Positions 48,601 to 59,968 of a stretch of DNA of 64,000 nt are shown piece by piece. The notes beneath the pieces are model-generated. The model was not told where the DNA came from. It made no database searches and was given only the letters and a program-made list of their open reading frames with translations. The stretch is taken from the NCBI GenBank assembly GCA_947359465.1, contig OX375873.1:45294437-45358436 (forward strand), in the 5' to 3' direction. The position numbers were made by a program, and so were the translations under genes. How positions within the stretch are numbered: position 1 is the stretch's first letter; every line of letters starts with the position of its first letter. The DNA is from Metellina segmentata (taxonomy: Eukaryota; Arthropoda; Arachnida; Araneae; Tetragnathidae).

Positions 48601-48631
48601 GGTGTCGGATCCATTATTGTGTGGTAGTGTA

Positions 48632-50341
48632 TAAAAATATTCTGTAATCACAAGAAATATTTTTTATTTAGATTTCATCTTGAATTGATACAGTTACTTC
48701 AGTTCATTAAGAAAATTTGAAATTGAGATGTTTTGTTATCATTAGGATCCAAAATGAAGCATGAAATTTTACTGTGTTGTGTAGGGTTCCAGATTGGTAC
48801 GACCTCGTCACCTGAACGAGGGTTCAAAATTACGTAATGTTGTCATCGGACTTTTTTCTTATTTCGATCCCGGACCGTCGCCAATAGCCCATTGTTGTGG
48901 CATTATGGAAAGTTAATTGAATACCTACCTTCCTACTATAATGTGCGTGCTTATTATTTTGTACATCAATGCATATGGAATTGTTTTAGAACTGAGAATG
49001 CAAAACACAAGTTTTAAAATCGTTTAAATTTCCCGTCACTGTAAAAGTAGCTATACGTCAATACGTGGGTTCCATGCGGGGAGATATGAAGTGCATATAC
49101 AACTTAATGGAAGGCGATAAAACTTAAAAAGTACGTCAAAATTTCCAAACGAAAGATTTTATCCGCTCGATAAAATTAAGTTTAAATTACTCTTTTTGTT
49201 ATATCTGCACACTGCGACATCATAAGAAACTTCGTTGTTCTTGACCTTTAGGAGGAGGTAACTTGCAGGGCATGTGTCTACTCCATTGTGTCATCAGAAT
49301 TTAGTTATGTCGAATGTTTTCTGATTGGTTATATTTTGGCACCAGCTTCTGTTCTTAAGGCACGCGCTTTACAACAATTTGAGATAAGCAGGTGAAAATT
49401 GAGCGTCATCTGCTGGTGGTGATCGTTCAGATGATCTCTGATTAGTTTTTGCCTTTTACTGTTGGGTTATTTTTAGAATGAGGAGAGACGTTGGAGACGA
49501 CGGTTAGAGACAGGAAGAAAGAGAAACAGCGTGCGTTCACGTGGTTCACCGCGCTGGTCTGAGATACATACTTTGCTTAGTTGTAGCAATGATGTAAATA
49601 CTGTATAGATTCTTAATGTTCTTGGAATAATAAGAACGTACATGTGTTCATTGTTGATTGTCTTCTCCTTGTGTACGATTCGTACTGTTTCCACTTTACC
49701 GTCTCGGGTAGACAACACCACAACTACTTCTTTTACAATCTAGTTTCCAAGTGGTCATTACTCATTTAATGTCGTTGAATTCCTATCATAGAAACCTGTG
49801 AATCACCTCTTAAACATGCTGATGTTTGACCCTCTCCTTCTGACTTCATCTCGGTTGTCAAACCCTTGGGTACGCTATTACTATTCGTAATTCATGTTCA
49901 TAATTGCCTTAGAATATGTCTTAATAAATCAGCTCTTTTTTTATCCTTACTACAAGGTCCATGACTGGTTCATTTTAAAAGGACAGATATACGCTTATGA
50001 AGCTGAAAACTGATTATTTGGAAAATAAAGTTGTGTTTTATGAGACAAATATACCGAGACGCTTTCGACTTTCTACCCGACATGACTTCCAACAAAGACA
50101 CTTACACCACATTTAAGTAACAAATTCACCTACCTCTCCACTTTTGAAACTTGACGAAATGATTGTGGAGACCACCTAAAGGACTCTCCTAAAACTCTTG
50201 TATTTTAGTAAAACAAATATGATTATTACTGTGTATAGGACATTTTTTCCCTCCATAATTCTATTGGACTACTCGTCGATTGGCCGAGATGCCGGAGACG
50301 GGCGTAGAATAAAAAAGGCTTATGAGGTACTCTTCATACAC
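48632..50341. other. Mostly unrecognised AT-rich DNA
   Basis: Apart from a decayed SINE at 48780-48935 nothing is identified. An 82-codon minus frame at 49473-49721 has no known motif. Confidence 0.4.
48780..48935 (+). mobile_element. SINE fragment, degenerate
   Basis: GAGGGTTCAAAATTACG, GATCCCGGACCGTCGCCAAT and AGCCCATTGTTGTGGCATTA follow the order of the SINE 3' half with many changes; the head is absent. Confidence 0.75.
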
Positions 50342-50901
50342 ACTATATGGACAAAATTATTTGGACACTGCATGTTTTTCGGAAAAAGTGCTTTATTATT
50401 CTATTTAGTAATGAGTATGCACTCCTTTTGCTTATATTACATCTGCAACACGACTTTCGACAAGTTATCTGTAAATCTGGAAAGAAAGAGCTTACCAAGC
50501 ATCTTGCAAGTCTGTGAGAAGAGATTGTTGTGAAGATAGGCGTGCGTAGTGGTGTCCTACACGTCGCTCCAGTTTGTCCTATATGTGCTCGATCGGATTG
50601 AGATCGGGACTCTGAACAGGCCAGTCAAGCAAATTAACCTCATTTTCAGGAATACAGTTCAGCATATGGTTTGCGAACGATATGGAGGTCGATCCTGTTG
50701 GAAGAAACAACCATCATTGCCGTATTGTTGTTACACTGTATGCAAGACCGAATAATCCAGAACGTCGAGGTACACGTCAGCGTTAATATACTAGGTACAT
50801 AAAACAACGGGTCGAGTCCTTTTCAGGAAAACAACGCCACACTTAGATGGACCCCCCCCCCGAATTCCTGCAGTATCGAAATACTTTTGTCCAAATATAT
50901 A
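50342..50901 (-). mobile_element. Tc1-like derivative, C-terminal half only
   Basis: The left end CTATATGGACAAAATTATTT and, inverted from the right, CTATATATTTGGACAAAAGT-like sequence indicate TIRs. The interior carries only the second half of a Tc1 transposase. Exact ends are uncertain by several bases. Confidence 0.72.
50400..50860 (-). pseudogene. Tc1-like transposase fragment
   Basis: Minus-strand segments, in shifting frames, read SKCGVVFLKRTRPVVLC, INADVYLDVLDYSVL, QQYGNDGCFFQQD (second catalytic Asp), LLDWPVQSPDLNPIEHI and then a C-terminal helix region leading to CKMLGKLFLSRFT. The DNA-binding half and first Asp are missing. The position of the deletion resembles that of the element at 6434, but TIR and protein sequence show a different family. 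Confidence 0.75.
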
Positions 50902-51519
50902 GCATACCTAATCCAGCTGTCCAAACTGCAGCTATTCGGCATGCTTTTTGTTATGACTAGAACAAAAAATTATTTAACTCCTAAATATTTAAGACTAAAA
51001 TTGAAAAAAAATGCAAAAACCAATTTAGGTAATAATTTTAAGCACAGATAGCTGTAAATTTATGTCAATAGTAAAACAACGTTTTTTTACAAATACAGTT
51101 GTTTTGAAATTAGCAATACACAATTTTACGTTTTGCATTTCATAGTATCACTACCGTGAAAAGTTATTAAATTGATATAACAACTTCTGCAAAAATTTTT
51201 ATATATCATTTACTATTAGTATACTACTCGCTAATGAGCAAGATGTCGTCTTTTTCTTATCAGAGGTATGAAATTAATGATAATTTCTATAAAGGTATAT
51301 CCATTTATTCGATGTATCTAAATGTGTCCATACAGTATTGATTTTGCATTTTTTGTAGCATGTCTGCATTACACATATACGTATTTTTTGTAGCATATCT
51401 GCATTACACATTACCATGTATAACTTAATAATAAATTAAATGATAAACTAATACAATTAATTAATAAAATAAAAAGGCATGAAAATTAGAGGAATTGAAT
51501 CTCTCTTTTCAGAGGATTC
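50902..51519. other. AT-rich DNA
   Basis: No recognised gene or repeat. Confidence 0.4.
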
Positions 51520-51790
51520 TTTTCTGAAGAAGGCAGCAACATAATTTTTTCAAAGAATTATTTTAGAAAGAAAGGAACAATAGAATATTTACAAAGGATT
51601 ATTTTCCATAGAAAGGAGCTATTGAATAGTTTTAAGGGATTCCATTCTAAAGAAAAAATCAATTTAACCTTTTCTAACTACAGAATGGGCCAATAGAATC
51701 GTCTCAAAGAATTCCATTCCGTGAAATAACTAATAGAATCGTTCCAAGAGACTATATTGTAAGAAAAGTACCAATAGAATACACAGGTTC
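51520..51790. repeat. Decayed minisatellite, ~45-60 bp units
   Basis: About five imprecise units share AAAGRATTAYWTT, then GAAAGGA-C--ATAGAAT, then CAAAG. Spacing varies and units are strongly diverged. Confidence 0.5.
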
Positions 51791-52903
51791 AAAGGATGCG
51801 TGGATTCTTTCAACCAATAGATGTGTTTATTTAGTCATTACGTGTGTTTTCATTTGGTAAAATCAATACTACTATACCCGGAAATCTCATGGTGGCTCAG
51901 ATGGTAAATATTGAAACCACAAACTCATTTCAAAACAACTTGCTTTGCGCTTTATTTCGTAAAATTGTATGAAACGAAAGGACTTATAGCATTTAAAATC
52001 ATCTTAAAATGCATTTCCAAATGGAAGGAGAGATGGATCTTCTTTTGAATCATGAGCAAATAAGACCTGCCAAATTTACATTTCATTAACTGAGGTTTCA
52101 GAAACGTCTTCTTCCACTTTAAGCTAAAACTTTTAATTCAAAAACTTTTAGACTTTAATATAAATGCTTAAAAATGCTCTAAAATGAAAATTAAATCCTT
52201 CAAGGACTGGATTTTTGGATTAAAATCTCCCACACGTTTACAGAAGCGTATTAAAACTGCAGAAAATGAAATGGGATTTTTTTTCTTTGCTTTCATGGTA
52301 AATAGGAGAGGAGTATTGTTAAACTTTCCAACTTTCCTACAAGAGGAGATAAAAACAGCATTTATTCGAAACATTTATTTATAAATTTAATATCACGTTA
52401 AGAAGTAACTAAATAAATAAAATTAACTAATTTTTATAATAACACTAAGTAGAGGTATTGTCCCCAGAAAATACCTGTACTTTGTGACAAGTATAGTTTA
52501 AAATAATTTAAGATTTAATTTCTGTATGGTCTTAATTCGTACTTATGAACTGTACTACAGTTTCAAGACCTTACCTTAATTATCATAGAAAAACACTATT
52601 GAAAAATCATGATACTTGGAGCACACAGCGAAAGTGATTCTACGAAACAAGTAGGTAAAAGTAACCGAAATATTTCTTGATCAAAGAAACAAAACTTGTT
52701 TATTGAAGCAACAATAATTGTTTATTGAAGCAACAAAACTTGTTGATTCAGTGCCCCTCCATTTAAAATCTGTTCTAAGAGCAAAACTATGTGCAGAGAA
52801 ATTTTGTTTTAAGTGTATTTGTTTTTAGAAAATATTTTTGAGTGTATACTCAATTTTATGTCTTACAATTTGGTAAAGTTCTCATTTCAAATATATTTAA
52901 GCA
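51791..52903. other. AT-rich DNA without recognised genes
   Basis: Two mirror frames around 52168-52384 have no motif. Confidence 0.4.
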
Positions 52904-54483
52904 CTAGCAAAATACCCGACCTTACTCGGTTTGAATTGGTTTACTCTAGATTGAAGAGATAATCAAAATAAATAATGACTTACGTTTTTTGTAGAATAAA
53001 ATTTATTTTAACATCTTTCGCCATCTTTATATTTTTTACACCTTACTTTGGACACAAATCCTACACATGCATATCCATTCATGTAATACATTTCACATAC
53101 ATCGCACAATTGCTGTATGACAAAGCTACAAAATGAGGAAAGTTGATACTAAGGTTATTACTATAAAAGACGATTTTTATAGGAAGATTTGGAATTCCCT
53201 ATCTTAACTTCTTTTCATGTTCAACTCAATTAATGCAACTCAATTAATTACTATGAGTGCTCTCGCACTCATAGTCAACAAAATAATATTTTTTTTCTTG
53301 TGGCACGCTTGCCTCCGGTATGCGACATTGTGAAATTTTGCAAAGTTCTCCTGTCATTATTACATCGAATTTTTTAATGTTGGAAAAAGTTCCAGTTTGG
53401 ATTAATAAACATTATTATTCTTTCAATAACGGCATTATTCTTTAAATAACGGCATTATTCTTTCAATAATGGCATAACTACACTTAAAATTTACTGAAAA
53501 TTTATGCTGACTTACCTAACATTTTTAAGTCTAATACTTTGTGGTGCTGTTGCGTGTGATGAAAAGGAAAACACATTTATTAAAATAATAAATATTTAAA
53601 ACAGGAAACAGCGAAGTAAAACAAAATAAAAGATGTCGCAAAAAATTGTTCTAAAGATATTAATTTGCGATTCAATTTTATCTCTTGATCTCGCACAGTT
53701 GCCACACCTTACAACTAAAAGTGTACAAAATTTAGAAATGTGAAATTAATTCAGAGCGAAAGAACCAGAAAAAATATCACTGCTCGCTCGATCTTGTTCA
53801 TTCTCGTTTCATTGAAAAATATCGTCTGTCCCAAATATTCGGAAATCGTTTTCATTGCGCAAAGAATAAAAATAAGACTCGAAATAAATGAAGTATCAGA
53901 GATGAAATTCCATAAAAAAAAAAAATTTTAAGTATAATTACATTTTCAGCAGTACTGGTAAAGCAATCGAAGTAATCGTAATATTCAATAGACATTCCAA
54001 TTTTTCCAAAACTACCAAATTATGGTTGATTTAAGTATTCTTACTCAGGTGTTTTAGCATGAAACTCAACTAAATATAACAATAAAGAAATGTTTATTAT
54101 TGCATTCACTAAACTAATAGATAATATATAAAATAAAATAAAATGCAATCAAATATCTCGAATACAATTCAAGTGATGTCTACACAAACACACAAACACA
54201 AAATCGAACATAGAACAGAAAGACGGACAGACAGACTTTCGCAACCAATGCCACTCACTAAATGAAGATAAGTACTCACTGTATGCAAATTTTCATGAAA
54301 ATATCTTAAACCGCGTGGACGTGTATAGGGCACAACATACAGACAGACAGACAGACGGACAGACAGACACCAAACGAGAAAAAGGCGGATTCGGCATCAG
54401 AAGGGTCCAAAACGGATAGAAAACTTGAAATGGGTCAAAAATATTGAATGTACAAACAAACACTCCATTCTTATTTATATAGA
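52904..54483 (-). mobile_element. Non-autonomous Helitron, family B (copy 2)
   Basis: Same ends as 10749-12213: TCTATATAAATAAGAATGG from 54483 and GGTCGGGTATTTTGCTAG ending at 52904, again between A and T. It is longer than copy 1, mainly because of about 120 bp near 53300-53460 absent from copy 1, including a repeated ATAACGGCATTATTCTTT motif. No protein domain is present. Confidence 0.88.
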
Positions 54484-55111
54484 TTATCTCGAATATGAAA
54501 TTGTTTTTTTAACGAAATATATTTCTGAAGCTGCAGTTTGTCATTCCTAGAAAAATTGAGTTCAAATTATTGTTTTACTTTAGTCCCTAAAACTTGGGTG
54601 TATATATTCAATGTTGTGAGCCACTATAGCTAACAAGTTCAGTTAGATGTTGCAATAAACGGTAAATTAATTGTGAACGGTTATTAAAATTTTACCAGAG
54701 ATAATGCAATTATCAAAGTATTAACACTAGTTAAACACATCACAGGTAAGAGCGTTATTCATGTAGCGCCAGAAGTTTGAATAAATTAGTTACTTAGTTA
54801 ATTTCTGAGTGGTTTATTCACTTGAGTATATAAGATACGGGATAATTTTTTCAACCAAAGATTACTTTGCAGTGGAGTTCGGGCTTCACCGTTATGTGTA
54901 ATATTTTATTGCAAGTTGATTCATGTGCTGGTTAAGTTCGTCACAATTCATCCCCTCCGGAATTTAGAGTGAATACGATAAATGCTTCCATTAGTTGACG
55001 GATTGCCAACTGCGGGCCGCCACGAGAACTGTGTTAAGATCACGGGTTAAGCTTCCATACGCCAGATCGTGCAATTGATAATTTCGATCGTTTACTTGGC
55101 ATGTATTGAGA
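54484..55111. other. No recognised gene
   Basis: Part of a dispersed repeat related to 34.1-34.6 kb is faintly visible around 54860-54930. Confidence 0.35.
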
Positions 55112-55660
55112 ATGAGTGCGAGTGCAGCCGGTAGTTTGTTAATATGAGTCTTAGCAGAAACGAATAGTGAAAGTATAATACTGAAAATAGTGTAATCAGC
55201 AGAGCTTCACACAGTTGTTGGAAGTGATATGGCTTCGCATTGGTAATTCAACTACTCATCGTAAACCATCCTTTGAAATGTACACCGATAGAGGCGAAAG
55301 TTATCAGAAATTTGTGAAAAGGGCCATCTGGCCGTGCATACTTCCAAATGCTAGGTTGTGCAATGAAAAACATCCACCTTTTGTGTGTCATGCGTTGAGT
55401 GTAAGTGCGAGTGCAACCGGCAGTTTGTAGAAATGAGTCTTAGCAAAAACTAATAGTAAAACTGCGATAATACAGATAGTACTGTCTATTATCATGGCGC
55501 TTCAGACACTTGCTGAAATTGATATGCTTCGCACTGGTAATCCAAGTACTCATTTTGAAACATCCATCGAAATGTGCAACTATTAAGGTGAGCGTTATCA
55601 GAAATTTATGAAAAGCGCCATCTGGCTGTTTTTTAAAGTACGCGTGTTCATATCACGTCT
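55112..55660. repeat. Tandem duplication of ~286-bp unit
   Basis: GAGTGCGAGTGCAGCCGGTAG (55112) recurs as AAGTGCGAGTGCAACCGGCAG at about 55400. Both are followed in order by ATGAGTCTTAGCA, TTCA-ACA-TTG, GATATG-CTTCGCA-TGGTAAT, TCAGAAATTT-TGAAAAG and GCCATCTGGC. Divergence is moderate. Confidence 0.8.
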
Positions 55661-56310
55661 ACCAATTATAAATTTATCATCACATGGATGACAAGGCAAC
55701 TTTATAAGACAAAAAGTACTTCGTGATGGAGTTGGGTTACCCCACTATACATAATACTGTATTGTAAGTTAACTTTTGTACTGATAGATGAAGTCCCCTC
55801 ACAACCATGTATTGCTATAGTAGAAGAGAAGTATCTCTAGTTGATATGCGTAGAGATCTCATGGATTGGTCAGTTTATTCAAATGACCTGAATACCTTGA
55901 ATATGAGTGGGACGTTTTTGGGAGACGTTGTTGTCCTTAACCATCTCATTCAACCCAACAAGGGTCTCGAAATGCTTTGCGAAAACAGTGATAGTTGCTC
56001 CATATAGACCTTCTAGACAACCATATTAACCTTACAAGTGTCTAGACGAAGATCAGATCAGTAATCCTAACCATAGTCTCCTAGAGATAAAACTGTCCCA
56101 TTACTCCAAGTGGAATGCAAATACAAGTAGGAAAACAAATATTTCCCTTGCCCAGAACTCGTGTTAGCATGGAACAGGTTTGTGCACCAGAGGATGGTCA
56201 CTGTTTACAAGCGAAGATAAACCACCAGGATGGTTAAGAGCACGAAACAATTTTCCCAATTATGAATTGCTGAGCAGGGAAAACAAATTCTTCATACATA
56301 TACACTTATG
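55661..56310. other. No recognised gene
   Basis: Includes the ~65-bp relative (about 55725-55790) of the repeat at 34.1-34.6 kb. Confidence 0.35.
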
Positions 56311-57391
56311 TTTGTAAAAAATGCAGCACCATGAAGGAATCATCCGAATGAAATGAAATTTGCAACAAATGTCAATTATAGGATGTTATGCAAAGTAGTA
56401 ACGTTTCAAAGCCACCACGCATGCGTGGTGTGAGCAGCGCCCACTGAACTGATGCTAAAAGCGTATAAATAGAGGGCTGTAGGGGGACGTTGAAAATAAT
56501 GCATGGTTACGTTTTAGTCGCGAACGTTTAGTGAGACCTAAGTCCACGACAAAATAGGGTGAAATTTCAACAACTTACGGAATTTGAACTGAGCAGAATC
56601 ATAAGCCTTCGTGAAGGAATAATTTCCTATCGCGCAATAGCCGATCGTGTGCAGCGGAACAGTTCCACAGTGATGCGAGTTTGGAAGCAGTGGACCGATG
56701 AGCACCGGAAAACTCGAAAAACTGGGAGTTGACGGCGGAAGGTGACGTCAGCGCGCGATGAGAGACACCCGGTCCACATGGCTGTGAATGACCATACAGC
56801 TTTCTTCAGGCAGTCGCCAGAACTTTGGTCTGCTGGTACGGGTGTACTAATGTCGGCTTTGTCAATTCGCCGATGTCTGCTGTACCGTGGACTGCGTGCA
56901 AGGATTCCTTTATACAGGATCCCCTCACGCCAAAACATCGACGTCTGCGTCTGCAATGGGCTCATGAACACAGAGCCTGGCGGGCTGATTGGCAACAAGT
57001 TGTCTTTTCTGACAAATCCCGCTTTAATTTGTGGAACCATGATGGCCGTATTTGTGTTAGACGCTATGCCGGTGAACGCTGCCTTCCAGAGTGCGTTATT
57101 GAACGTCATAGTGGCCGAACACCCGGAGTTATGGTCTGGGGTGCGATTTCGTATCATGGACGATCTCAGCCTCTAGAATTGAGGGTAATCTGAATAGCAA
57201 CAGGTACGTCTGTGAAGTTCTAGACCCCGAAGTCGTTCCCTTCCTTAAAGGCATCCCAGGAGCTATATTTCAACAGGATAATGCACGCCCACATGTTGCA
57301 AGAAATGTTCGAGACTTCTTTTCAGCCCAACACATGCATCTCCTTCCTTGGCCTGTTTATTCGCCGGATATGTCGCCTATTGAGCACGTGT

Positions 57392-57396
<5 letters not shown>
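56311..57396 (+). mobile_element. Tc1-like element, 3'-truncated at a TA array
   Basis: The left part (about 56318 onward, ATGCAGCACCATGAAGGAAT) resembles a Tc1 TIR/UTR region. The transposase follows and stops abruptly after the PIEHVWD motif, where a TA microsatellite and then another transposon begin. The right TIR is absent. Confidence 0.75.
56531..57396 (+). pseudogene. Tc1-like (DD34E) transposase, C terminus lost
   Basis: Recognisable segments are KFQQLTEFELSRIISLREGI, SYRAIADRVQRNSSTVMRVW, KQWTDEHRKTRKTGS then TGA in place of G, RRKVTSARDERHPVHMAVND, GVLMSALSIRRCLLYRGLRA, a frameshift, HRRLRLQWAHEHRAWRADWQ, FSDKSRF (first Asp kept; the usual E is K), GVMVWGAISYHG, FQQDNARPHVARNV (second Asp) and SPDMSPIEHVW (Glu, 34 residues on). 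The final ~50 residues are missing beyond 57396. The frame from 56627 to 57157 on the other strand is a shadow. Confidence 0.9.

Positions 57397-57422
<26 letters not shown>
57396..57422. repeat. (TA)n microsatellite
   Basis: About 13 TA units at the junction between the truncated Tc1 and the next transposon. Confidence 0.95.
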
Positions 57423-57426
<4 letters not shown>

Positions 57427-58842
57427 GGTGGTCCCGAATTCATGGTACAAACTTTAATGGTAGGTACAGGACATTGTAACAATGATTTATTGTATAGGAA
57501 TGTATAGTCGCAAGTGACGCGGTGAGGCGTAAACAGGGGAAATAAAAGGAAAGAGAAATGGAGTGATCGGTTGGTATCATTGCCGGTAGAGGGCAGTAGA
57601 TGTCTAGCCGCTGTTGAACATGATGCATCGCAGTAGGGAAAAGCGCCATTCACAATTGTGCTGCCGTAGACGATGGGTGACTTTACGTATGCAGAAAAAG
57701 CAGACATGCATTACATGTACGGCCGTGCAAATGGTAACGGCAGAGCTGCGTTACGAATGTATCGCGCGGAGTATCCTGATCGACGAATGCCGGATCATAG
57801 AATTTTTCAACGGTTACATCGTCAACTTTGTGAAACAGGTGCGTTCGACGTCAACAGACATGGCGCTGGTCGAGTAAGAGCTGTACGCACTCCAAGGCTG
57901 GAAGAAAGCATCTTGAACATTGTGGCTGATAGACCCGAGTCAAGCACAAGAACTGTTGCGCGTGACGTAGGTGTGAGTCATCAGACTGTATGCAGAGTGT
58001 TAAACGAAAATCGCTTACACCCCTTCCATTTTCAGAAAGTACAAGCATTGAATCCGGCAGATTATCCTCGCCGCGTGAACTTCTGCCTGTGGGTGATGCA
58101 GCAATGTGCGTTGCAGCCGGATTTCGTAGATTATGTGCTATTTACAGATGAAGCGACATTTTCACGCGAGGGTGTCTTTAATGCGCACAATTCCCATGTG
58201 TGGGCAACCGATAATCCACATGCAACGCGTCGACATACGTTTCAACAACGTTTCAGTATTAATGTGTGGGCTGGTATTGTGAACGACTTTTTGATTGGCC
58301 CATACTTACTACCCACGCGGCTCACTGGCGGAAGCTATCTTATTTTTCTGAAAGAAGTGTTACCACAACTGCTGCATGATGTTCCGATCGCCATTCGTAA
58401 CCGCATGTGGTTTCAGCACGATGGGGCGCCAGCACACTTCAGCATTGATGTACGGAATTACCTGAATGCCATGTTTGGTACTCGATGGATTGGGCGTGGT
58501 GGACCAGTCCCTTGGCCACCCCGATCTCCCGATTTATCGAGCCTCGATTACTTTTTATGGGGACATCTAAAGCATCTTGTTTATGAGACTCCAGTTGACA
58601 CAGATGAGGATCTCGTCGCTCGCTTATCTGTAGCTGCTGCAGGTGTGCGTGAAATACCAGGCATCTTTGAACGTGTACGCCAATCGCTCCACCGACGCTG
58701 TCAAGCATGTATCGATACTGGTGGACGCAATTTTGAACAATTACTGTAAACATGACACTTGTCAACAACGCTTTCAATAAAATCTTTGTTTTTCCTTTCG
58801 GCCGTTATTTCCCCTGTTTTCGCCTCACCGGTAGAATAAATC

Positions 58843-58843
<1 letters not shown>
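57423..58843 (+). mobile_element. mariner-like DD41D transposon, right end truncated
   Basis: The left end starts CAGGGTGGTCCCGAATTCAT after TA. A subterminal segment CGGTGAGGCGTAAACAGGGG (57521-57540) is present inverted near the right end (about 58816-58837). The roughly 100 bp outside it on the left has no counterpart, because a TA array starts at 58844. The transposase gene between them is intact. Confidence 0.85.
57673..58749 (+). CDS. mariner-like transposase, intact, DD41D
   Basis: This 358-residue frame is uninterrupted and spans the whole expected length. Residues 9-55 (ADMHYMYGRANGNGRAALRM...) resemble the N-terminal DUF4817 helix-turn-helix domain; residues 77-112 form a second HTH (VGVSHQTVCRVLNENRLHP). 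The catalytic residues are D159 (VLFTDEATF), D250 (WFQHDGAPAHF) and D292 (SPDLSSLDYFLWG). By my count 41 residues separate the last two, fitting the DD41D class of the IS630-Tc1-mariner group. The end GGRNFEQLL is typical of this family. The start ATG 57673 precedes the first domain directly. The protein would cut and paste TIR-flanked DNA at TA sites in the nucleus. It may still be functional, although the right TIR of this copy is incomplete. Confidence 0.93.
   Translation: MGDFTYAEKADMHYMYGRANGNGRAALRMYRAEYPDRRMPDHRIFQRLHRQLCETGAFDVNRHGAGRVRAVRTPRLEESILNIVADRPESSTRTVARDVGVSHQTVCRVLNENRLHPFHFQKVQALNPADYPRRVNFCLWVMQQCALQPDFVDYVLFTDEATFSREGVFNAHNSHVWATDNPHATRRHTFQQRFSINVWAGIVNDFLIGPYLLPTRLTGGSYLIFLKEVLPQLLHDVPIAIRNRMWFQHDGAPAHFSIDVRNYLNAMFGTRWIGRGGPVPWPPRSPDLSSLDYFLWGHLKHLVYETPVDTDEDLVARLSVAAAGVREIPGIFERVRQSLHRRCQACIDTGGRNFEQLL

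Positions 58844-58906
<63 letters not shown>
58844..58906. repeat. (TA)n microsatellite
   Basis: About 31 TA units replacing the expected right terminus of the DD41D transposon. Confidence 0.95.
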
Positions 58907-58909
<3 letters not shown>

Positions 58910-59870
58910 TTATTCTTTGTATCGCACAGACTATTTGAAGCAGCTTACATTAATTTCATTAAAATCCAGTTGACTAGTTTTCAGTTTGTTCCCTTTGTGG
59001 CTACCATGGTCAGAGAATTTGGTTACAACTGTAAGTTGTAAACAAATAAGTTCCTGTAACCCTCCTGTACTGATAACAACAGAAAGAGAAAATGTCTTTG
59101 GGGGAGGGGAAGTATTGAAGTAAGTAATCATGTTTAATTTGATTTTCAGAAAACCTGGGGAAAAGATTAGCAGATTAATTTCTTCGAAATATTAAGAACT
59201 GAGAAAAATTCATGGTAAATGTTAAAAATTATTAATATTAAAAGTGTCCGATATATGTCTATTTAAAATTATGTACTTTATACTACCAATGCAGTTTTAA
59301 AGTTTTATTTATTTCAAAGTAGTTTAAAACAAAAAAATATTTTAATAACTAGTGAAACGGGATATAACTTAAAGGACGGAATTAATATGAATTCAAATAG
59401 AAAAAGCAATCCGTAGAGACCAATCAGAGCGCTTTCACTGCTCGTGTCGTCATGTTTGATTGGTCTAGAATAGTTCTTATTTTGTATTTTTTTTATCACT
59501 TAATTAGAAACATATCAGATTAATCACTCTATTTTCCAAGGTTCTTGTTCCTCAAAGTATTTTGCGTACTGCATAAGCAAGTGTCTATTTTTTTTGTGAC
59601 ACGTAATTGTCTATTTCTTTTCTTGAAAAATATTGATAACCCATAGAAAAACTAAAATATTTTTAATTATGGAGAAGCCATCCTTTTTACACTCTGTTTT
59701 CATCTTTGTTTCCAAACATTCGCTTAGTATATTGTATTTATGGGAGATTGAAAAGTTAAAGCAAGTTATAGTCTAACGCTAATAATACAATTTTTGTAAA
59801 GTGGTTTTGGAATTACAGAGTGTCACACTCTGCCGTACAGCCAAAACTAAATGCGCTTTCGTAGACTCCG
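58907..59870. other. AT-rich DNA without recognised genes
   Basis: No motif or matched repeat. Confidence 0.4.
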
Positions 59871-59968
59871 CAGTATTTACCTGGTCGTATATTAACAACC
59901 TTTACCTGGAATATAAGACATGGGGAAATTTTAATCCCGCTAATTCGTTGGTTTCAAACAGTCGACTA

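Larger units (their letters stand above)
46572..48629 (-). mobile_element. Internally deleted Tc1-like element (copy 2), interrupted
   Basis: TIRs CACTACCCTACAATAATGGA at 46572 and its inverse ending at 48629, with TA at 46570-46571 and 48630-48631, belong to the same family as 6434-7002. A younger Tc1 element occupies 46626-48086. Without it the element is about 600 bp and has the same TIR-to-coding junction as copy 1. Confidence 0.86.

Noticed and set aside
56627..57157. 176-codon minus frame
   Set aside because: It is a shadow of the Tc1 transposase on the plus strand.
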